Below, one piece after another: positions 17,200 through 25,348 of a stretch of 64,000 nt of DNA (position 1 is its first letter; each line of letters begins with the position of its first letter). Origin of the DNA: Cyclobacterium roseum (GTDB lineage: Bacteria > Bacteroidota > Bacteroidia > Cytophagales > Cyclobacteriaceae); contig NZ_WNKF01000004.1 in assembly GCF_010119225.1 (NCBI RefSeq), positions 1-64,000 of the forward strand, written 5' to 3'. The translations under genes were made by a program, and so were the position numbers. Below the pieces are notes generated by a model that worked only from the letters and a program-made list of their open reading frames with translations, was not told the DNA's origin and searched no databases.

Positions 17200-17958
17200 T
17201 CAATTATTGTAAGGATAGCATTTTATCTGATGGAAGGAATAGCTGATCGTAACTCCTAAAAAATAGTACCAGTCGCGGTCTGAAAGGTTGCCAAAATTGA
17301 TGGCATTGGGATCCAGTGCCGGACTTCCGGTGCCGGGATCGGTACGAAAACGGGGAAGTGCATTGGGGTCTGTGCTTATTTTATCCAGGTTGTCGGAAAA
17401 GGTAGCCTTGGCGCCTCCTTCAATGGATAACAACATCCGGTCCTTTAGCTTGTACTTAATGCCCATGCCAAAGGGTATAATGGCCGAAGTCATCCGGTAA
17501 CTACCCGGCTGGGGGTCTGCGGAATAGGACTGTCCATCTCCGAAGAAGGTACCTACACCCAATCCAAGAAACCCAAACGGGGAAAATCGGGAAGGGGTCT
17601 GGTGGTTCATGTAATCCAAAAAATGGAATTCCATGGTCGCCGCCAGTTCTACCATGGTGCCGGTGAAATAGGCATTGCGAACCGCAGCCACCGGATCAAT
17701 GGGACGAATACTATCCGCCGCATTAAGCCTGCCTACGGTAAGCCCTGCTCTCAGGCTCCAGGCATTGTCAAAATTTCGTCTGCCAAACAACGTTCCCTGA
17801 ATACCCAGTTGGGTGGGGTCTATGGTTCGGATGATGTCTCCGGTATAGCTGCCCGCTCCCAATCCCAGTCCTACCTCGTATTGCTGCGCATGAGCAATTA
17901 GCCCATGAAGAACCAATACGGCGGTGAAAATGATCGTGTAATACCTGGTTTTATTCAA
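17200..17958 (-). CDS. DUF6089-family outer-membrane barrel protein
   Basis: This 252-residue protein has a signal peptide ending near AHAQ (residue 24), then QYEVGLGLGAGSYTGDI, the usual opening of this family, and barrel strands. The final segment DWYYFLGVTISYSFHQIKCY places the last strand slightly before the end. It is located upstream of uppS and bamA on the same strand, as in related genomes, pointing to a role in the outer membrane that is not defined. The length suits 10-12 strands. Confidence 0.85.
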   Translation of the reverse strand: MNKTRYYTIIFTAVLVLHGLIAHAQQYEVGLGLGAGSYTGDIIRTIDPTQLGIQGTLFGRRNFDNAWSLRAGLTVGRLNAADSIRPIDPVAAVRNAYFTGTMVELAATMEFHFLDYMNHQTPSRFSPFGFLGLGVGTFFGDGQSYSADPQPGSYRMTSAIIPFGMGIKYKLKDRMLLSIEGGAKATFSDNLDKISTDPNALPRFRTDPGTGSPALDPNAINFGNLSDRDWYYFLGVTISYSFHQIKCYPYNN

Positions 17959-17989
17959 GTCGCTGCAATTTATAAACTACCTAACGAAT

Positions 17990-18019
17990 AAAAAACCCGT
18001 GGCAGTATCTGCCGGGTTA
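17990..18019 (-). terminator. Terminator after nadK
   Basis: Between nadK and DUF6089 the minus strand reads AACCCGGCAG, a short loop, CTGCCACGGGTT and a T-run, a hairpin with one bulged base. It separates the CBS - nadK transcript from the envelope operon. Confidence 0.7.
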
Positions 18020-18032
18020 AATATTGTTAAAA

Positions 18033-18908
18033 CTAATTTCGCATGTCATAGCCCCAGTTTAACTTCTGCCTCAGCGTGTCGAAGAAGCTGTAATTCGGGA
18101 ACTTAACCAATTTGGCAACAAATTTTTCTTTTTTGATTTTCAACTCCACGGAAGCGTCAATGGGCGTAGACCTGGAATCTAAAGATACCAGAAATTTTTC
18201 GCTTCTCCCCTCAATATTGAAGGTGATTTCGCTGTCATCGGAAACCACTATGGGACGCACATTCAGATTATGGGGACTGACGGGGGTAATCACAAAGTTC
18301 CTGGCGATCGGTGAGATCAAAGGCCCACCACAACTCAGGGAATAGCCGGTGGATCCGGTAGGCGTGGAAACGATCAATCCATCGGACCAGTAGCTGTTGA
18401 GGTAATCCCCATCAATATAGGTATGCACGGTGATCATGGAGGAGGTGTCCCGCTTGTGAATGGTAAACTCATTGAGTCCGAAATTCAGCCCGTCAAAAAG
18501 GGGAATACTGGATTCCAAACATACCAGGCTTCTGTCCTCCAGCGCATACCTGCCCGCCAGCAAATCTTGTGCGGCCAGGGCGATTTCCTCCTTGGCAATG
18601 GTGGCCAGGAATCCCATCCGGCCGGTATTGATACCCAATACAGGCACCTCCCACGAGCCTACGCGGGAAATGGTGTCCAAAAGCGTCCCATCCCCACCAA
18701 TGGAAATGACAAAATCCATCGTTTCCATTCCGGTATTATCTTCGGGAAGGACAGAAATCGATTTCCTGCTACCCGTGTCTCGAATGGATGGATAAAGACT
18801 TTCAGTAACCCAGACGCCTTGTCCCTGCTTTTCAAAAACCTGAATTAACTGCTGTATATACGCATGAAACTCCGGTAAAATGTTGATGCCGTGCAGTAGG
18901 ATGTTCAT
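18033..18908 (-). CDS. nadK: NAD kinase
   Basis: This 291-residue protein has the motif GGDGTLLDT (residues 71-79, general base Asp73) and the NE/D-like region FGLNEFTIHKRD. The glycine-rich TPTGSTGYSLSCGGP lies near residue 185 and the C-terminal GRSEKFLVSLD matches the family. It phosphorylates NAD to NADP with ATP or polyphosphate. The stop of the upstream CBS gene is 6 bp away, so the two are co-transcribed. Confidence 0.96.
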   Translation of the reverse strand: MNILLHGINILPEFHAYIQQLIQVFEKQGQGVWVTESLYPSIRDTGSRKSISVLPEDNTGMETMDFVISIGGDGTLLDTISRVGSWEVPVLGINTGRMGFLATIAKEEIALAAQDLLAGRYALEDRSLVCLESSIPLFDGLNFGLNEFTIHKRDTSSMITVHTYIDGDYLNSYWSDGLIVSTPTGSTGYSLSCGGPLISPIARNFVITPVSPHNLNVRPIVVSDDSEITFNIEGRSEKFLVSLDSRSTPIDASVELKIKKEKFVAKLVKFPNYSFFDTLRQKLNWGYDMRN

Positions 18909-18914
18909 GTATAA

Positions 18915-19580
18915 TCAAATGTCTAAAAATCGAAGCAGGTTTCCCAGCCGATCCTGCTCACCGCTGACGCCGCCATCTTCCTGGTAATGATCGATAATTT
19001 TATACCCGAAGCGTTCCAGGGTTGCCTTTATATGCCTTAATTCTACCTGATCGGTTTTCAGGGTTACTTTTATTTTACTATCATCCAGCGGGTCATTGGA
19101 AATAAAGCTGCTGAGGACTTTAGCGTTTTCGGATTCGACCACCCTGGCAATGTCATACAGGCTGTAATCGGTCATAAACATGGAGAGAATCAGCACCCCG
19201 CCGGGTGTTTGAATCGAAATCGAATCGGTAAAGGCCGTTACAGCATCCTCTTCCGTAACCACGCCCTGGTATTTCATTTCTTTATCCACCACCGCTACCA
19301 TGCTCACCTGGTTTTCGGAGGAGATTCTCAGCACCTCGTATATGTGTCGGTCCAACTGCACCACACAGGAAGCCGCCAGGAGTTCCACTTCGCCAATGGT
19401 TAGATCCGGGTTGTTAATGTCGTATATGATCTCGTCTGTAATGAATCCCTTGAATCCTCCCTTATCTGCCACCGGCAAAATATTCGTTCGGATTTCTTCC
19501 ATCCAGGATAGGGCCATCGTCACCTTGTCTGTGAATTTCAGGGGTGGGATCAAATGATTGATAAAGTCTAGTGCCCTCAT
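18915..19580 (-). CDS. CBS-domain protein
   Basis: This 221-residue protein has two CBS motifs covering about residues 10-140 (ADKGGFKGFITDEIIYD, then VSMVAVVDKEMKYQGVVTEED). A C-terminal ACT-like part (residues 145-205: GVLILSMFMTDYSLYDIARV, KVTLKTDQVELRHIKATLERFGY) follows. Such CBS-ACT proteins bind adenosine nucleotides or amino acids; the ligand is unknown. The gene is fixed next to nadK in many Bacteroidota, suggesting nucleotide sensing. Confidence 0.88.
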   Translation of the reverse strand: MRALDFINHLIPPLKFTDKVTMALSWMEEIRTNILPVADKGGFKGFITDEIIYDINNPDLTIGEVELLAASCVVQLDRHIYEVLRISSENQVSMVAVVDKEMKYQGVVTEEDAVTAFTDSISIQTPGGVLILSMFMTDYSLYDIARVVESENAKVLSSFISNDPLDDSKIKVTLKTDQVELRHIKATLERFGYKIIDHYQEDGGVSGEQDRLGNLLRFLDI

Positions 19581-19709
19581 GTAGCTAAAGGTATTAAAAG
19601 GATTCGAAAAATAAAACGCCTTCCAGCCCTGCTTGGTTCAAATCCGGTAGATTCCACCGGTTTTAGGAAAAAATAAGCGGCTTTTTGCCCGGTTCGCAGC
19701 CTGAATGAC

Positions 19710-20306
19710 TCAGCTAGTGATCAATTGCTCCTTCTTTTCTTTGGCGTACAGTGCTATCCAGTTTTGAAGGAGTTTTTCTCCGTGCTGCGTAAGATGCGCC
19801 TCGGGGTGAAATTGAAGGCCCATCAGCGGCAGGCTACGGTGGCAAAATGCCATGAGCTCTCCCCGGTCGGTTTCCAGCAATACCTCCAACTCACCCGGAA
19901 GCTCCCTCAGCTCCAGCGAGTGGTAACGGGTCACTTCAAATCGCTCCGGAAGCCCCTTCAATACCGGATGCTGGTGCTTTTGATTTACCGTAGAGACCTT
20001 GCCATGCATGGGATGCTGGCTTTTCCGGAGACTTGCCCCAAAGTACAGACCCAGTGCCTGGTGGCCAAGGCAAACCCCCAATATCGGTAACCGGTGTACA
20101 TACCGGGCTGTTATCGCCATCAGGTTGCCGGCAAAGGCCGGGGTTTCCGGTCCCGGTGACAAAACCATCGCCGAAAAATCCAGGGTTTCCAAATCAGCCA
20201 GGGATACATCGTTTCGGACCACCAGCACCTCTTCCCCGGACCTTCGGAGGTAGTCCGCCAGCATGTGCGAAAACGAATCGAAATTATCAATTAACAGGAT
20301 CACCAA
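19710..20306 (-). CDS. pabA: Glutamine amidotransferase of anthranilate/aminodeoxychorismate synthase (component II)
   Basis: This 198-residue class I glutamine amidotransferase has nucleophile Cys79 in LGVCLGHQ, and His167 and Glu169 in LQFHPEA. The opening LLIDNFDSFSHMLADYL and the segment LSPGPETP are typical of TrpG/PabA. It supplies ammonia to the chorismate-binding component I. No trpE/pabB or other trp gene lies nearby, so a folate role (PabA) is more likely than tryptophan, but this is inference. It overlaps cvpA by 20 bp. Confidence 0.85.
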   Translation of the reverse strand: MVILLIDNFDSFSHMLADYLRRSGEEVLVVRNDVSLADLETLDFSAMVLSPGPETPAFAGNLMAITARYVHRLPILGVCLGHQALGLYFGASLRKSQHPMHGKVSTVNQKHQHPVLKGLPERFEVTRYHSLELRELPGELEVLLETDRGELMAFCHRSLPLMGLQFHPEAHLTQHGEKLLQNWIALYAKEKKEQLITS

Positions 20307-20832
20307 TGGAGCTGTTTACGAGTTCTTTAATAGTAGCAATGGCTGCATCGATGATGGGGGTATAGTCGTCCAGAAAGGACACCATGGCGGGCGCGATGGG
20401 TACCACCATGGGATAAATGACCGATCCCTGCCGCATTTCCTCGGGCACCTCAAACTCAAAGGAATGGGCCACCCAAATCAGCAGGCTGATCATAATGGAC
20501 CATTTAAGCAATCCCAAAATGCTGCCGGCAAAATTGTCGAAGGTACCCAAAATGGTCAGGTCCAGGACTTTCTTAACCAAATAGGCCAAAATACGGATCG
20601 TGATGGTCACGGCCAGAAAGATCAGAATAAAGGCCACAAAAGGCAGCATAAACGTCAAACTCTCCACCCGCTCGGCCAACAATTCGGCACCCCAATGCAT
20701 AAACCTAAACGCCAGTATAATACCAATAAAAAAGGCCAGAATAGACAAAAGACCGATAAACAGCCCCTGCCGGTATCCGCTAAAAGCCCCTACAGCCAAC
20801 ATGCCCAGTATGATAAGATCGATGGTGCTCAA
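20287..20832 (-). CDS. CvpA family membrane protein
   Basis: This 181-residue protein has four predicted membrane segments (residues 3-25, 28-45, 62-85, 103-123), beginning MSTIDLIILGMLAVGAFSGY with the GxxxG-x(1-2)-Y/RQG element (GYRQGLF) of the CvpA family. E. coli CvpA is needed for colicin V production and envelope homeostasis; the general role is unclear. It sits in a row yqeY - cvpA - pabA with overlap, so it is part of that operon. Confidence 0.88.
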   Translation of the reverse strand: MSTIDLIILGMLAVGAFSGYRQGLFIGLLSILAFFIGIILAFRFMHWGAELLAERVESLTFMLPFVAFILIFLAVTITIRILAYLVKKVLDLTILGTFDNFAGSILGLLKWSIMISLLIWVAHSFEFEVPEEMRQGSVIYPMVVPIAPAMVSFLDDYTPIIDAAIATIKELVNSSIGDPVN

Positions 20833-20840
20833 AACCGGGA

Positions 20841-21293
20841 TTAGGAATTAAGCAGGGCCTTGACCTTTTGCGAGATAAGCTTGCCGTCTGCCTTTCCAGC
20901 CAGTTTCTTGGTAGCTACTCCCATGACCTTGCCCATGTCCTTTGGTCCTTCTGCTCCCGTTTCGGAAAGTATGGATTTCAATTCTGCCTCCAGTTCTTCT
21001 TCCGACAGCTGCTGAGGAAGGAATTCCTGGATGACCTGCAGTTCGGAGTTTTCAAGAGCGGCAAGGTCTTCTCTACCCTGCTTTTCAAAAATCTCTAAGG
21101 AATCTTTTCGCTGTTTGGCGGCCTTGGTCAATAGCTGGACTTCGTCCTCTTCGGACAAGCCTTTGTCCCCACTCCCTTTGGTTTCTTCCAGGAGAATCAG
21201 CGATTTAATGGCTCTCAGCGCCCGCAACCGGTCCTTGTCCCGGGCCAGCATCGCTTGTTTGATCTCTTTTTCGATGTCGATTTTTAAACTCAT
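20841..21293 (-). CDS. GatB/YqeY domain protein
   Basis: This 150-residue protein corresponds to a stand-alone YqeY: DIEKEIKQAMLARDKDRLRA, then LRAIKSLILLEE, a helical linker and EFLPQQLSEEELEAELK. The end DMGKVMGVATKKLAGKADGK matches the tRNA-binding tail of GatB. It is thought to help tRNA amidation or other tRNA reactions. It is the first gene of the minus-strand operon, divergent from pdxJ with a 148-bp shared promoter region. Confidence 0.93.
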   Translation of the reverse strand: MSLKIDIEKEIKQAMLARDKDRLRALRAIKSLILLEETKGSGDKGLSEEDEVQLLTKAAKQRKDSLEIFEKQGREDLAALENSELQVIQEFLPQQLSEEELEAELKSILSETGAEGPKDMGKVMGVATKKLAGKADGKLISQKVKALLNS

Positions 21294-21441
21294 GGTATGT
21301 TAATTTTCAGTTCGGTTTCTCTTGTGTCGAGCGACCCGAATGCGGATCAGTAATAAAAAATCAAACGCCTAAACTTCGGCCCAATTACCATTGTTTACGC
21401 AATATATTTAATTTAGTGCAAAATTAACGCATATTTGGAAC

Positions 21442-22158
21442 ATGACGAAATTAAGTGTCAACATAAATAAAATCGCCACCCTGCGAAATGCCCGGGGAGC
21501 CAATAATCCGGACCTGGTAAAAGTGGCCCTGGACGCAGAGCGATTCGGTGCCCAGGGCATCACCGTGCATCCCCGGCCGGACGAGCGGCATATCCGATAC
21601 ACCGATGTAATGGCCCTGAAAGACCACATACAGACGGAATTTAACATAGAAGGCTATCCTGACCGACGTTATATGGAGATCATTCGGGAAGCCCGCCCGG
21701 CCCAGGCCACCCTGGTGCCCGACCCCCCCGAAGCCATTACATCCAATACCGGCTGGGACACGGTCAAACACCAGGAAATGCTTCGAGATATCATCGCGGA
21801 ATTGCACGAATATGGAGTCAGGACCTCGATTTTTATCAATCCGGAAACCAAATACTTTGAAGCGGCCAAAGCTACCGGTACCGACCGGGTAGAGTTGTAT
21901 ACCGAACCCTATGCCAGCGGGTATCCTCAAGACCGGGAAAAGGCAGTGGCCCCGTACATAGAGGTAGCTAAGCTGGCACGTGAACTCGGCCTGGGGCTAA
22001 ATGCCGGACACGATTTGGACCTGCACAACCTGAAGTTTCTAAAAGAAAGCATTCCCTACCTGGACGAGGTGTCCATTGGCCATGCCCTGGTCTGCGATGC
22101 CCTTTACTATGGCCTGGAAAATACCATCCAACTGTACCGTAGGCAGTTGGAAGAATAA
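21442..22158 (+). CDS. pdxJ: Pyridoxine 5'-phosphate synthase
   Basis: This 238-residue TIM barrel has the PdxJ signatures [29 protein letters not shown], then [16 protein letters not shown] and [15 protein letters not shown], and [17 protein letters not shown] at the C-terminus. It condenses 1-deoxyxylulose 5-phosphate with 3-amino-2-oxopropyl phosphate to give PNP in the DXP-dependent vitamin B6 pathway. No other pdx gene is in the window. It starts a short plus-strand pair with the hydrolase 13 bp downstream. Confidence 0.97.
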   Translation: MTKLSVNINKIATLRNARGANNPDLVKVALDAERFGAQGITVHPRPDERHIRYTDVMALKDHIQTEFNIEGYPDRRYMEIIREARPAQATLVPDPPEAITSNTGWDTVKHQEMLRDIIAELHEYGVRTSIFINPETKYFEAAKATGTDRVELYTEPYASGYPQDREKAVAPYIEVAKLARELGLGLNAGHDLDLHNLKFLKESIPYLDEVSIGHALVCDALYYGLENTIQLYRRQLEE

Positions 22159-22170
22159 AAACAGAATAAG

Positions 22171-22932
22171 ATGAAACTCAATTTTAAAAAAAGCGGCAAA
22201 GGCAAACCCTTTCTCATCCTTCATGGACTATTTGGATCCGCAGACAACTGGATGGGAATCGCTAAAAACCTGGAGGAAAGCTATACCTTGTACCTTATTG
22301 ATCTCCGCAACCACGGTGACTCCCCGCATTCCGATGAATGGAATTACCAGGTAATGGCGGAGGATCTCCGGGAATTGCTGGATGCAGAGGGATTGGATAG
22401 CGTGTACCTGCTGGGCCACTCCATGGGAGGAAAAGCAGCCATGAAACTGGCACTGATGTACCCGGACAGGGTGGAGAAATTGATTGTGGCCGACATTGCT
22501 CCCAGGCCCTATCCCGTTCACCACCAGCACATTCTGGAAGCCCTAAACGCCGTGGACCTGGATACCAGCGATTCCCGAAAGGCGGCAGAAGCACAATTGG
22601 CCGAATACATTGATGAAAAAGGCATCCGGCAGTTTCTATTGAAAAACCTGACCCGTACCGAGGAGAAATTTGCCTGGAAGATCAACCTGCCGGTGATCAC
22701 TGAAAAGATAGAAAATGTGGGAGAGGCCATCGAATCGGACAAACCTTTTGAAAAGCCGGTCCTGTTTATGGGCGGAGCCAATTCCGATTACATCAAAAGC
22801 AGTGACAAGGAAGCGATAGAAACGCTTTTTCCTGACAATCGCATCATCCACCTCAAAAATGCCGGTCATTGGCTTCATGCAGAACAACCGGAAGCGGTAG
22901 TGGCTACTTTGAAGGCCTTTCTTGACGCGTAG
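22171..22932 (+). CDS. Alpha/beta-fold hydrolase (YbfF-like esterase)
   Basis: This 253-residue protein has the oxyanion motif LHGLFGSADNW (residues 18-28), nucleophile Ser84 in GHSMGGKAAM and a late His in NAGHWLHAEQP. LIDLRNHGDSPH is typical of the YbfF/ABHD11 group of esterases. No signal peptide is visible, so it is cytosolic. The substrate is unknown. It probably shares a transcript with pdxJ. Confidence 0.9.
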   Translation: MKLNFKKSGKGKPFLILHGLFGSADNWMGIAKNLEESYTLYLIDLRNHGDSPHSDEWNYQVMAEDLRELLDAEGLDSVYLLGHSMGGKAAMKLALMYPDRVEKLIVADIAPRPYPVHHQHILEALNAVDLDTSDSRKAAEAQLAEYIDEKGIRQFLLKNLTRTEEKFAWKINLPVITEKIENVGEAIESDKPFEKPVLFMGGANSDYIKSSDKEAIETLFPDNRIIHLKNAGHWLHAEQPEAVVATLKAFLDA

Positions 22933-23065
22933 GCCATCTCGCCATTGAAAAAAAGCAGTAAGATTGGAAATGCACCTAAGTATCCGTTCAGACTGCCGCA
23001 GGTGCGCAAGCTATCTTCAATAAGCTATACTATTTAAGACCGCAACCTACCGTTGATGAGGGATC

Positions 23066-23116
23066 CCGTCATTGCGAGAATTAGCATTTAAAAAACGCAG
23101 AAATCGGGATGACGGT
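23066..23116. repeat. Short element with CCCGTCAT...ATGACGGT ends (copy 1)
   Basis: This ~51-bp element begins CCCGTCATTGCGAGAATTA and ends CGGGATGACGGT, so the outer bases are inverted. It is nearly identical to the copy at 23752-23803 (two or three differences). A third, decayed copy is at 23280-23330. The size and inverted ends suggest a non-autonomous mobile or REP-like element. Confidence 0.8.
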
Positions 23117-23174
23117 GTTCTTTCTCAACTCATTGAATTTCAATTTTTTAACAAACACGTCATCGGTAATAGGC

Positions 23175-23207
23175 AAATCCCCCTTTTTAAGGGGGCAAGG
23201 GGGATTT
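23175..23207. repeat. C/G hairpin repeat
   Basis: The arms AAATCCCCC and GGGGGATTT flank a short inner CTTTTTAAGG palindrome. It resembles the widespread small C-rich palindromes of Bacteroidota genomes. It could fold as a terminator on either strand. Confidence 0.6.
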
Positions 23208-23279
23208 TTTCGGTAACATCTTAAAATATCAATTCGTTAATTGTTACTTATTTTGAAATCTTTACCGATTCCTGGCATT

Positions 23280-23330
23280 GCTGTCACAGCGAAAATTAAC
23301 TTTTTAAAAAACGCAGAAATCAGGATGAAG
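23280..23330. repeat. Decayed copy of the GTCATTGCGAG element
   Basis: The sequence CTGTCACAGCGAAAATTAAC, followed by TTTTTAAAAAACGCAGAAATCAGG-like text, aligns with the copies at 23066 and 23752 but has lost the terminal symmetry. Confidence 0.6.
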
Positions 23331-23425
23331 AAGTGCTTTTTGTAATATATGGGAATCCTCCAGGCGAATATTTTTTTAATTCCTTATCGATTGGTTACAT
23401 TTAAAATATTCGCAAAAAAAGAACC

Positions 23426-23725
23426 ATGAACGGCCTAATTAAAAGCAGGGAACAGCTTAAGAAATGGAACATTCGTAGCAGTACGCTAACCCTGGCCATC
23501 TACATCCTTTATGGGGTGTTTTATCGCTTGGATCTTCCTTTATGGTATGAGTACTCCCTGATTACCATTACCCTTTTAAATCTGGTGCTGGTAAGTGTAC
23601 TTCTATACATTAGTTTGGTGAAAAGGCATCTGGTGGATCATTTAAAAACGGCTGTGTTTTTAGGTATTTTTAGATTGGCAATCAATTTGGTATTGTTGAT
23701 GCTGATTGTGAATAATAGCTTTTAA
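23426..23725 (+). CDS. Small integral membrane protein of unknown function
   Basis: This 99-residue protein has a charged amphipathic N-terminus (residues 1-17, SREQLKKWN) and three hydrophobic segments (about 19-34, 40-63 and 74-96). I recognise no family. The gene stands alone between similar dispersed repeats on both sides, which suggests a module of its own or an acquired piece. Start ATG 23426 follows AAAAAAAGAACC without a strong ribosome site, as is common in this phylum. Confidence 0.6.
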   Translation: MNGLIKSREQLKKWNIRSSTLTLAIYILYGVFYRLDLPLWYEYSLITITLLNLVLVSVLLYISLVKRHLVDHLKTAVFLGIFRLAINLVLLMLIVNNSF

Positions 23726-23751
23726 CCTGATTTCTCTCAGTGACTACCTAA

Positions 23752-23803
23752 CCCGTCATTGCGAGAATTAACATTTAAAAAACGCAGAGATCGGGATGAC
23801 GGT
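23752..23803. repeat. Short element with CCCGTCAT...ATGACGGT ends (copy 2)
   Basis: Nearly identical to the copy at 23066-23116 and in the same orientation. The two bracket the small membrane protein gene at a distance of about 690 bp. Confidence 0.8.
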
Positions 23804-23863
23804 ATTTGTTTTTAACTATTTAAAAATCAACATGTTAAAAAAAATAAAGAATGGCATCAAATC

Positions 23864-23911
23864 ACCTCCCCCATCCCCCTCCTGAAAACAGGAGGGGGAG
23901 ACAGGGGGTGG
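23864..23911. repeat. Perfect C/G hairpin (10-bp stem, AAAA loop)
   Basis: CCCCCTCCTG and CAGGAGGGGG form a perfect 10-bp stem around AAAA, nested in outer CACC and GGTG arms. It is a dispersed palindrome type and may also act as a terminator for the plus-strand small gene. Confidence 0.7.
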
Positions 23912-24137
23912 TAAAAACACGTTATCGGTAACCCCGCAAAGCAATCTGAACCGGAGTGTTAACATAAGTTCATCGAAAAAAGACAGAAAGATTGGAATTG
24001 CGCCCGGCCCACGTAGACGCCAGGTGCCAATGCAGGGAAAAGAGAAAGGTATTGTCTGGGATGTAAATTTTCCCAGACCGGCAAAATGGCATTTTTAGAG
24101 ATTTAATTCAATCTGGCAGACACTGTTCCTTGACCTA

Positions 24138-24359
24138 TTATCCTCCGAATTTTCTCCACAAATAAAGCAATAAGGTCAACAACAAGCTGACCAGAATGCT
24201 GGTACCCAGGGGGAAATAAAAGGTAAAATTTTCCCTTTTGAACACCATGTCTCCGGGCATCCCTTTGAAACCGGGAAATTTGGGCAGCCACCAAAGCAGC
24301 AATCCGCTGAGCAGTAGCAGCAGTCCGATAATAATAAGTATTTTTGCAATCGAAGGCAT
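24138..24359 (-). CDS. DUF2905 family small membrane protein
   Basis: A protein of about 73 residues from ATG 24359 (the frame is open to 24392). There are two membrane segments (IAKILIIIGLLLLLSGLLLW and LGTSILVSLLLTLLLYLW) around the family hallmark FPGFKGMPGDMVFKRENF, then TFYFPLG. The function is unknown. The start at 24359 or 24371 is preferred because the first Met at 24392 would overlap the divergent methylase gene. It is arranged head to head with that gene. Confidence 0.85.
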   Translation of the reverse strand: MPSIAKILIIIGLLLLLSGLLLWWLPKFPGFKGMPGDMVFKRENFTFYFPLGTSILVSLLLTLLLYLWRKFGG

Positions 24360-24382
24360 TCCATTTTCCATACCCAAAAATA

Positions 24383-25096
24383 ATGAAAGCAAAGGGAATA
24401 CTATACCTGATACCGAATGTATTGGTACTTGAAACCGGTCCTGACATCATGGCCCCTGTTGTCAAAAACGTAATTTCGGCCACCTCTTTTTACCTGGTGG
24501 AGGACTTCCGAACGGCCCGCAGGTACATCAGCAGCCTGAAATTGGGCATCAATCTGGAGGAGGTGCAGATGGAAAAGCTAGATAAAAAAACTCCAGACCC
24601 CCAGGTAAGAAAGCTCCTGGAACCGGCACTAAATGGGCAGGATGTGGGGATTCTATCCGAAGCGGGTTGCCCGGGTATCGCCGATCCCGGGGCCAAAGCC
24701 GTAGCCTGGGCGCACCGTCTGGGGATACGGGTGGTTCCTCTGCCGGGGCCCTCGTCCATGTTTCTGGCCCTGATGGGTTCCGGCTTTAATGGACAGGCCT
24801 TCACCTTCAGTGGCTATTTGCCCATCGATCGGAAAGCCCGCATTGAGGCCATCAAGGAATTGGAAAAGACAGCCTCGCAGCAAAAGGTTACCCAGCTATT
24901 TATGGAAACGCCCTTTAGAAATAACCGCTTGCTGGAAGATTTGCTGGAGCAACTGGATGGGCGCACCGAGCTTTGCATTGCCAGTGAGCTTACCGGAGAA
25001 GGGGAGTCCATTCGTACCAAAAAGGTGGCCGACTGGCGGAAGGACAGACCGGATCTACACAAGATACCGGCGGTATTTTTGATTGGCGCGTCTTAA
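24383..25096 (+). CDS. SAM-dependent methyltransferase, tetrapyrrole-methylase (RsmI-like) family
   Basis: The protein has about 237 residues from ATG 24383 (MKAKGILYLIP); upstream codons are open to 24344 but would overlap the divergent gene. The family features are GQDVGILSEAGCPGIADPGA (SAM site, RsmI-like) and VVPLPGPSSMFLALMGSGF, then TFSGYLP and a KVTQLFMETPFRNN segment. The N-terminus IPNVLVLETGPDIMAPVV is unlike the TPIGN of RsmI, so this is a divergent Bacteroidota subgroup. An rRNA target is a guess from the family. Confidence 0.88.
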   Translation: MKAKGILYLIPNVLVLETGPDIMAPVVKNVISATSFYLVEDFRTARRYISSLKLGINLEEVQMEKLDKKTPDPQVRKLLEPALNGQDVGILSEAGCPGIADPGAKAVAWAHRLGIRVVPLPGPSSMFLALMGSGFNGQAFTFSGYLPIDRKARIEAIKELEKTASQQKVTQLFMETPFRNNRLLEDLLEQLDGRTELCIASELTGEGESIRTKKVADWRKDRPDLHKIPAVFLIGAS

Positions 25097-25348
25097 ATGA
25101 AAACTAAATTCGACCCAAATCAAGGCCATTTTAAATACAATTCCTCGCTCCTGGCTTGCGCAATAATCAGTCTGTCAATTTGCATTTAGTCCAATCCGAG
25201 GAAGTAATAACCCGGGGCTAAAAAGCTTGGTTCATCCTGAACACAACCCCGGAGAAGGTTGAACATCTTTTTCCTAAAAAGTACGGAATCAAGTACAAAA
25301 CCGTTCAAACGAACCAAACTGTCCTATATTGAAATCGAACTCAGTTCA
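25097..25348. other. Intergenic stretch between convergent methylase and uvrA genes
   Basis: No gene, repeat or clear hairpin is seen, only scattered short AT-rich text. Confidence 0.4.

Larger units (their letters stand above)
22933..23425. other. Intergenic stretch with short dispersed repeats
   Basis: No gene is seen. It contains a GTCATTGCGAG-type element (23066-23116), a decayed copy (23280-23330) and a C/G hairpin (23175-23207). Copies of the same kinds of sequence lie on the other side of the following small gene. Confidence 0.7.
23726..24102. other. Intergenic stretch with repeats downstream of the small membrane gene
   Basis: It holds a GTCATTGCGAG element (23752-23803), a strong C/G hairpin (23864-23911) and an ACACGTTATCGGTAA segment that echoes ACACGTCATCGGTAA at about 23154. 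No gene is seen. Confidence 0.65.
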
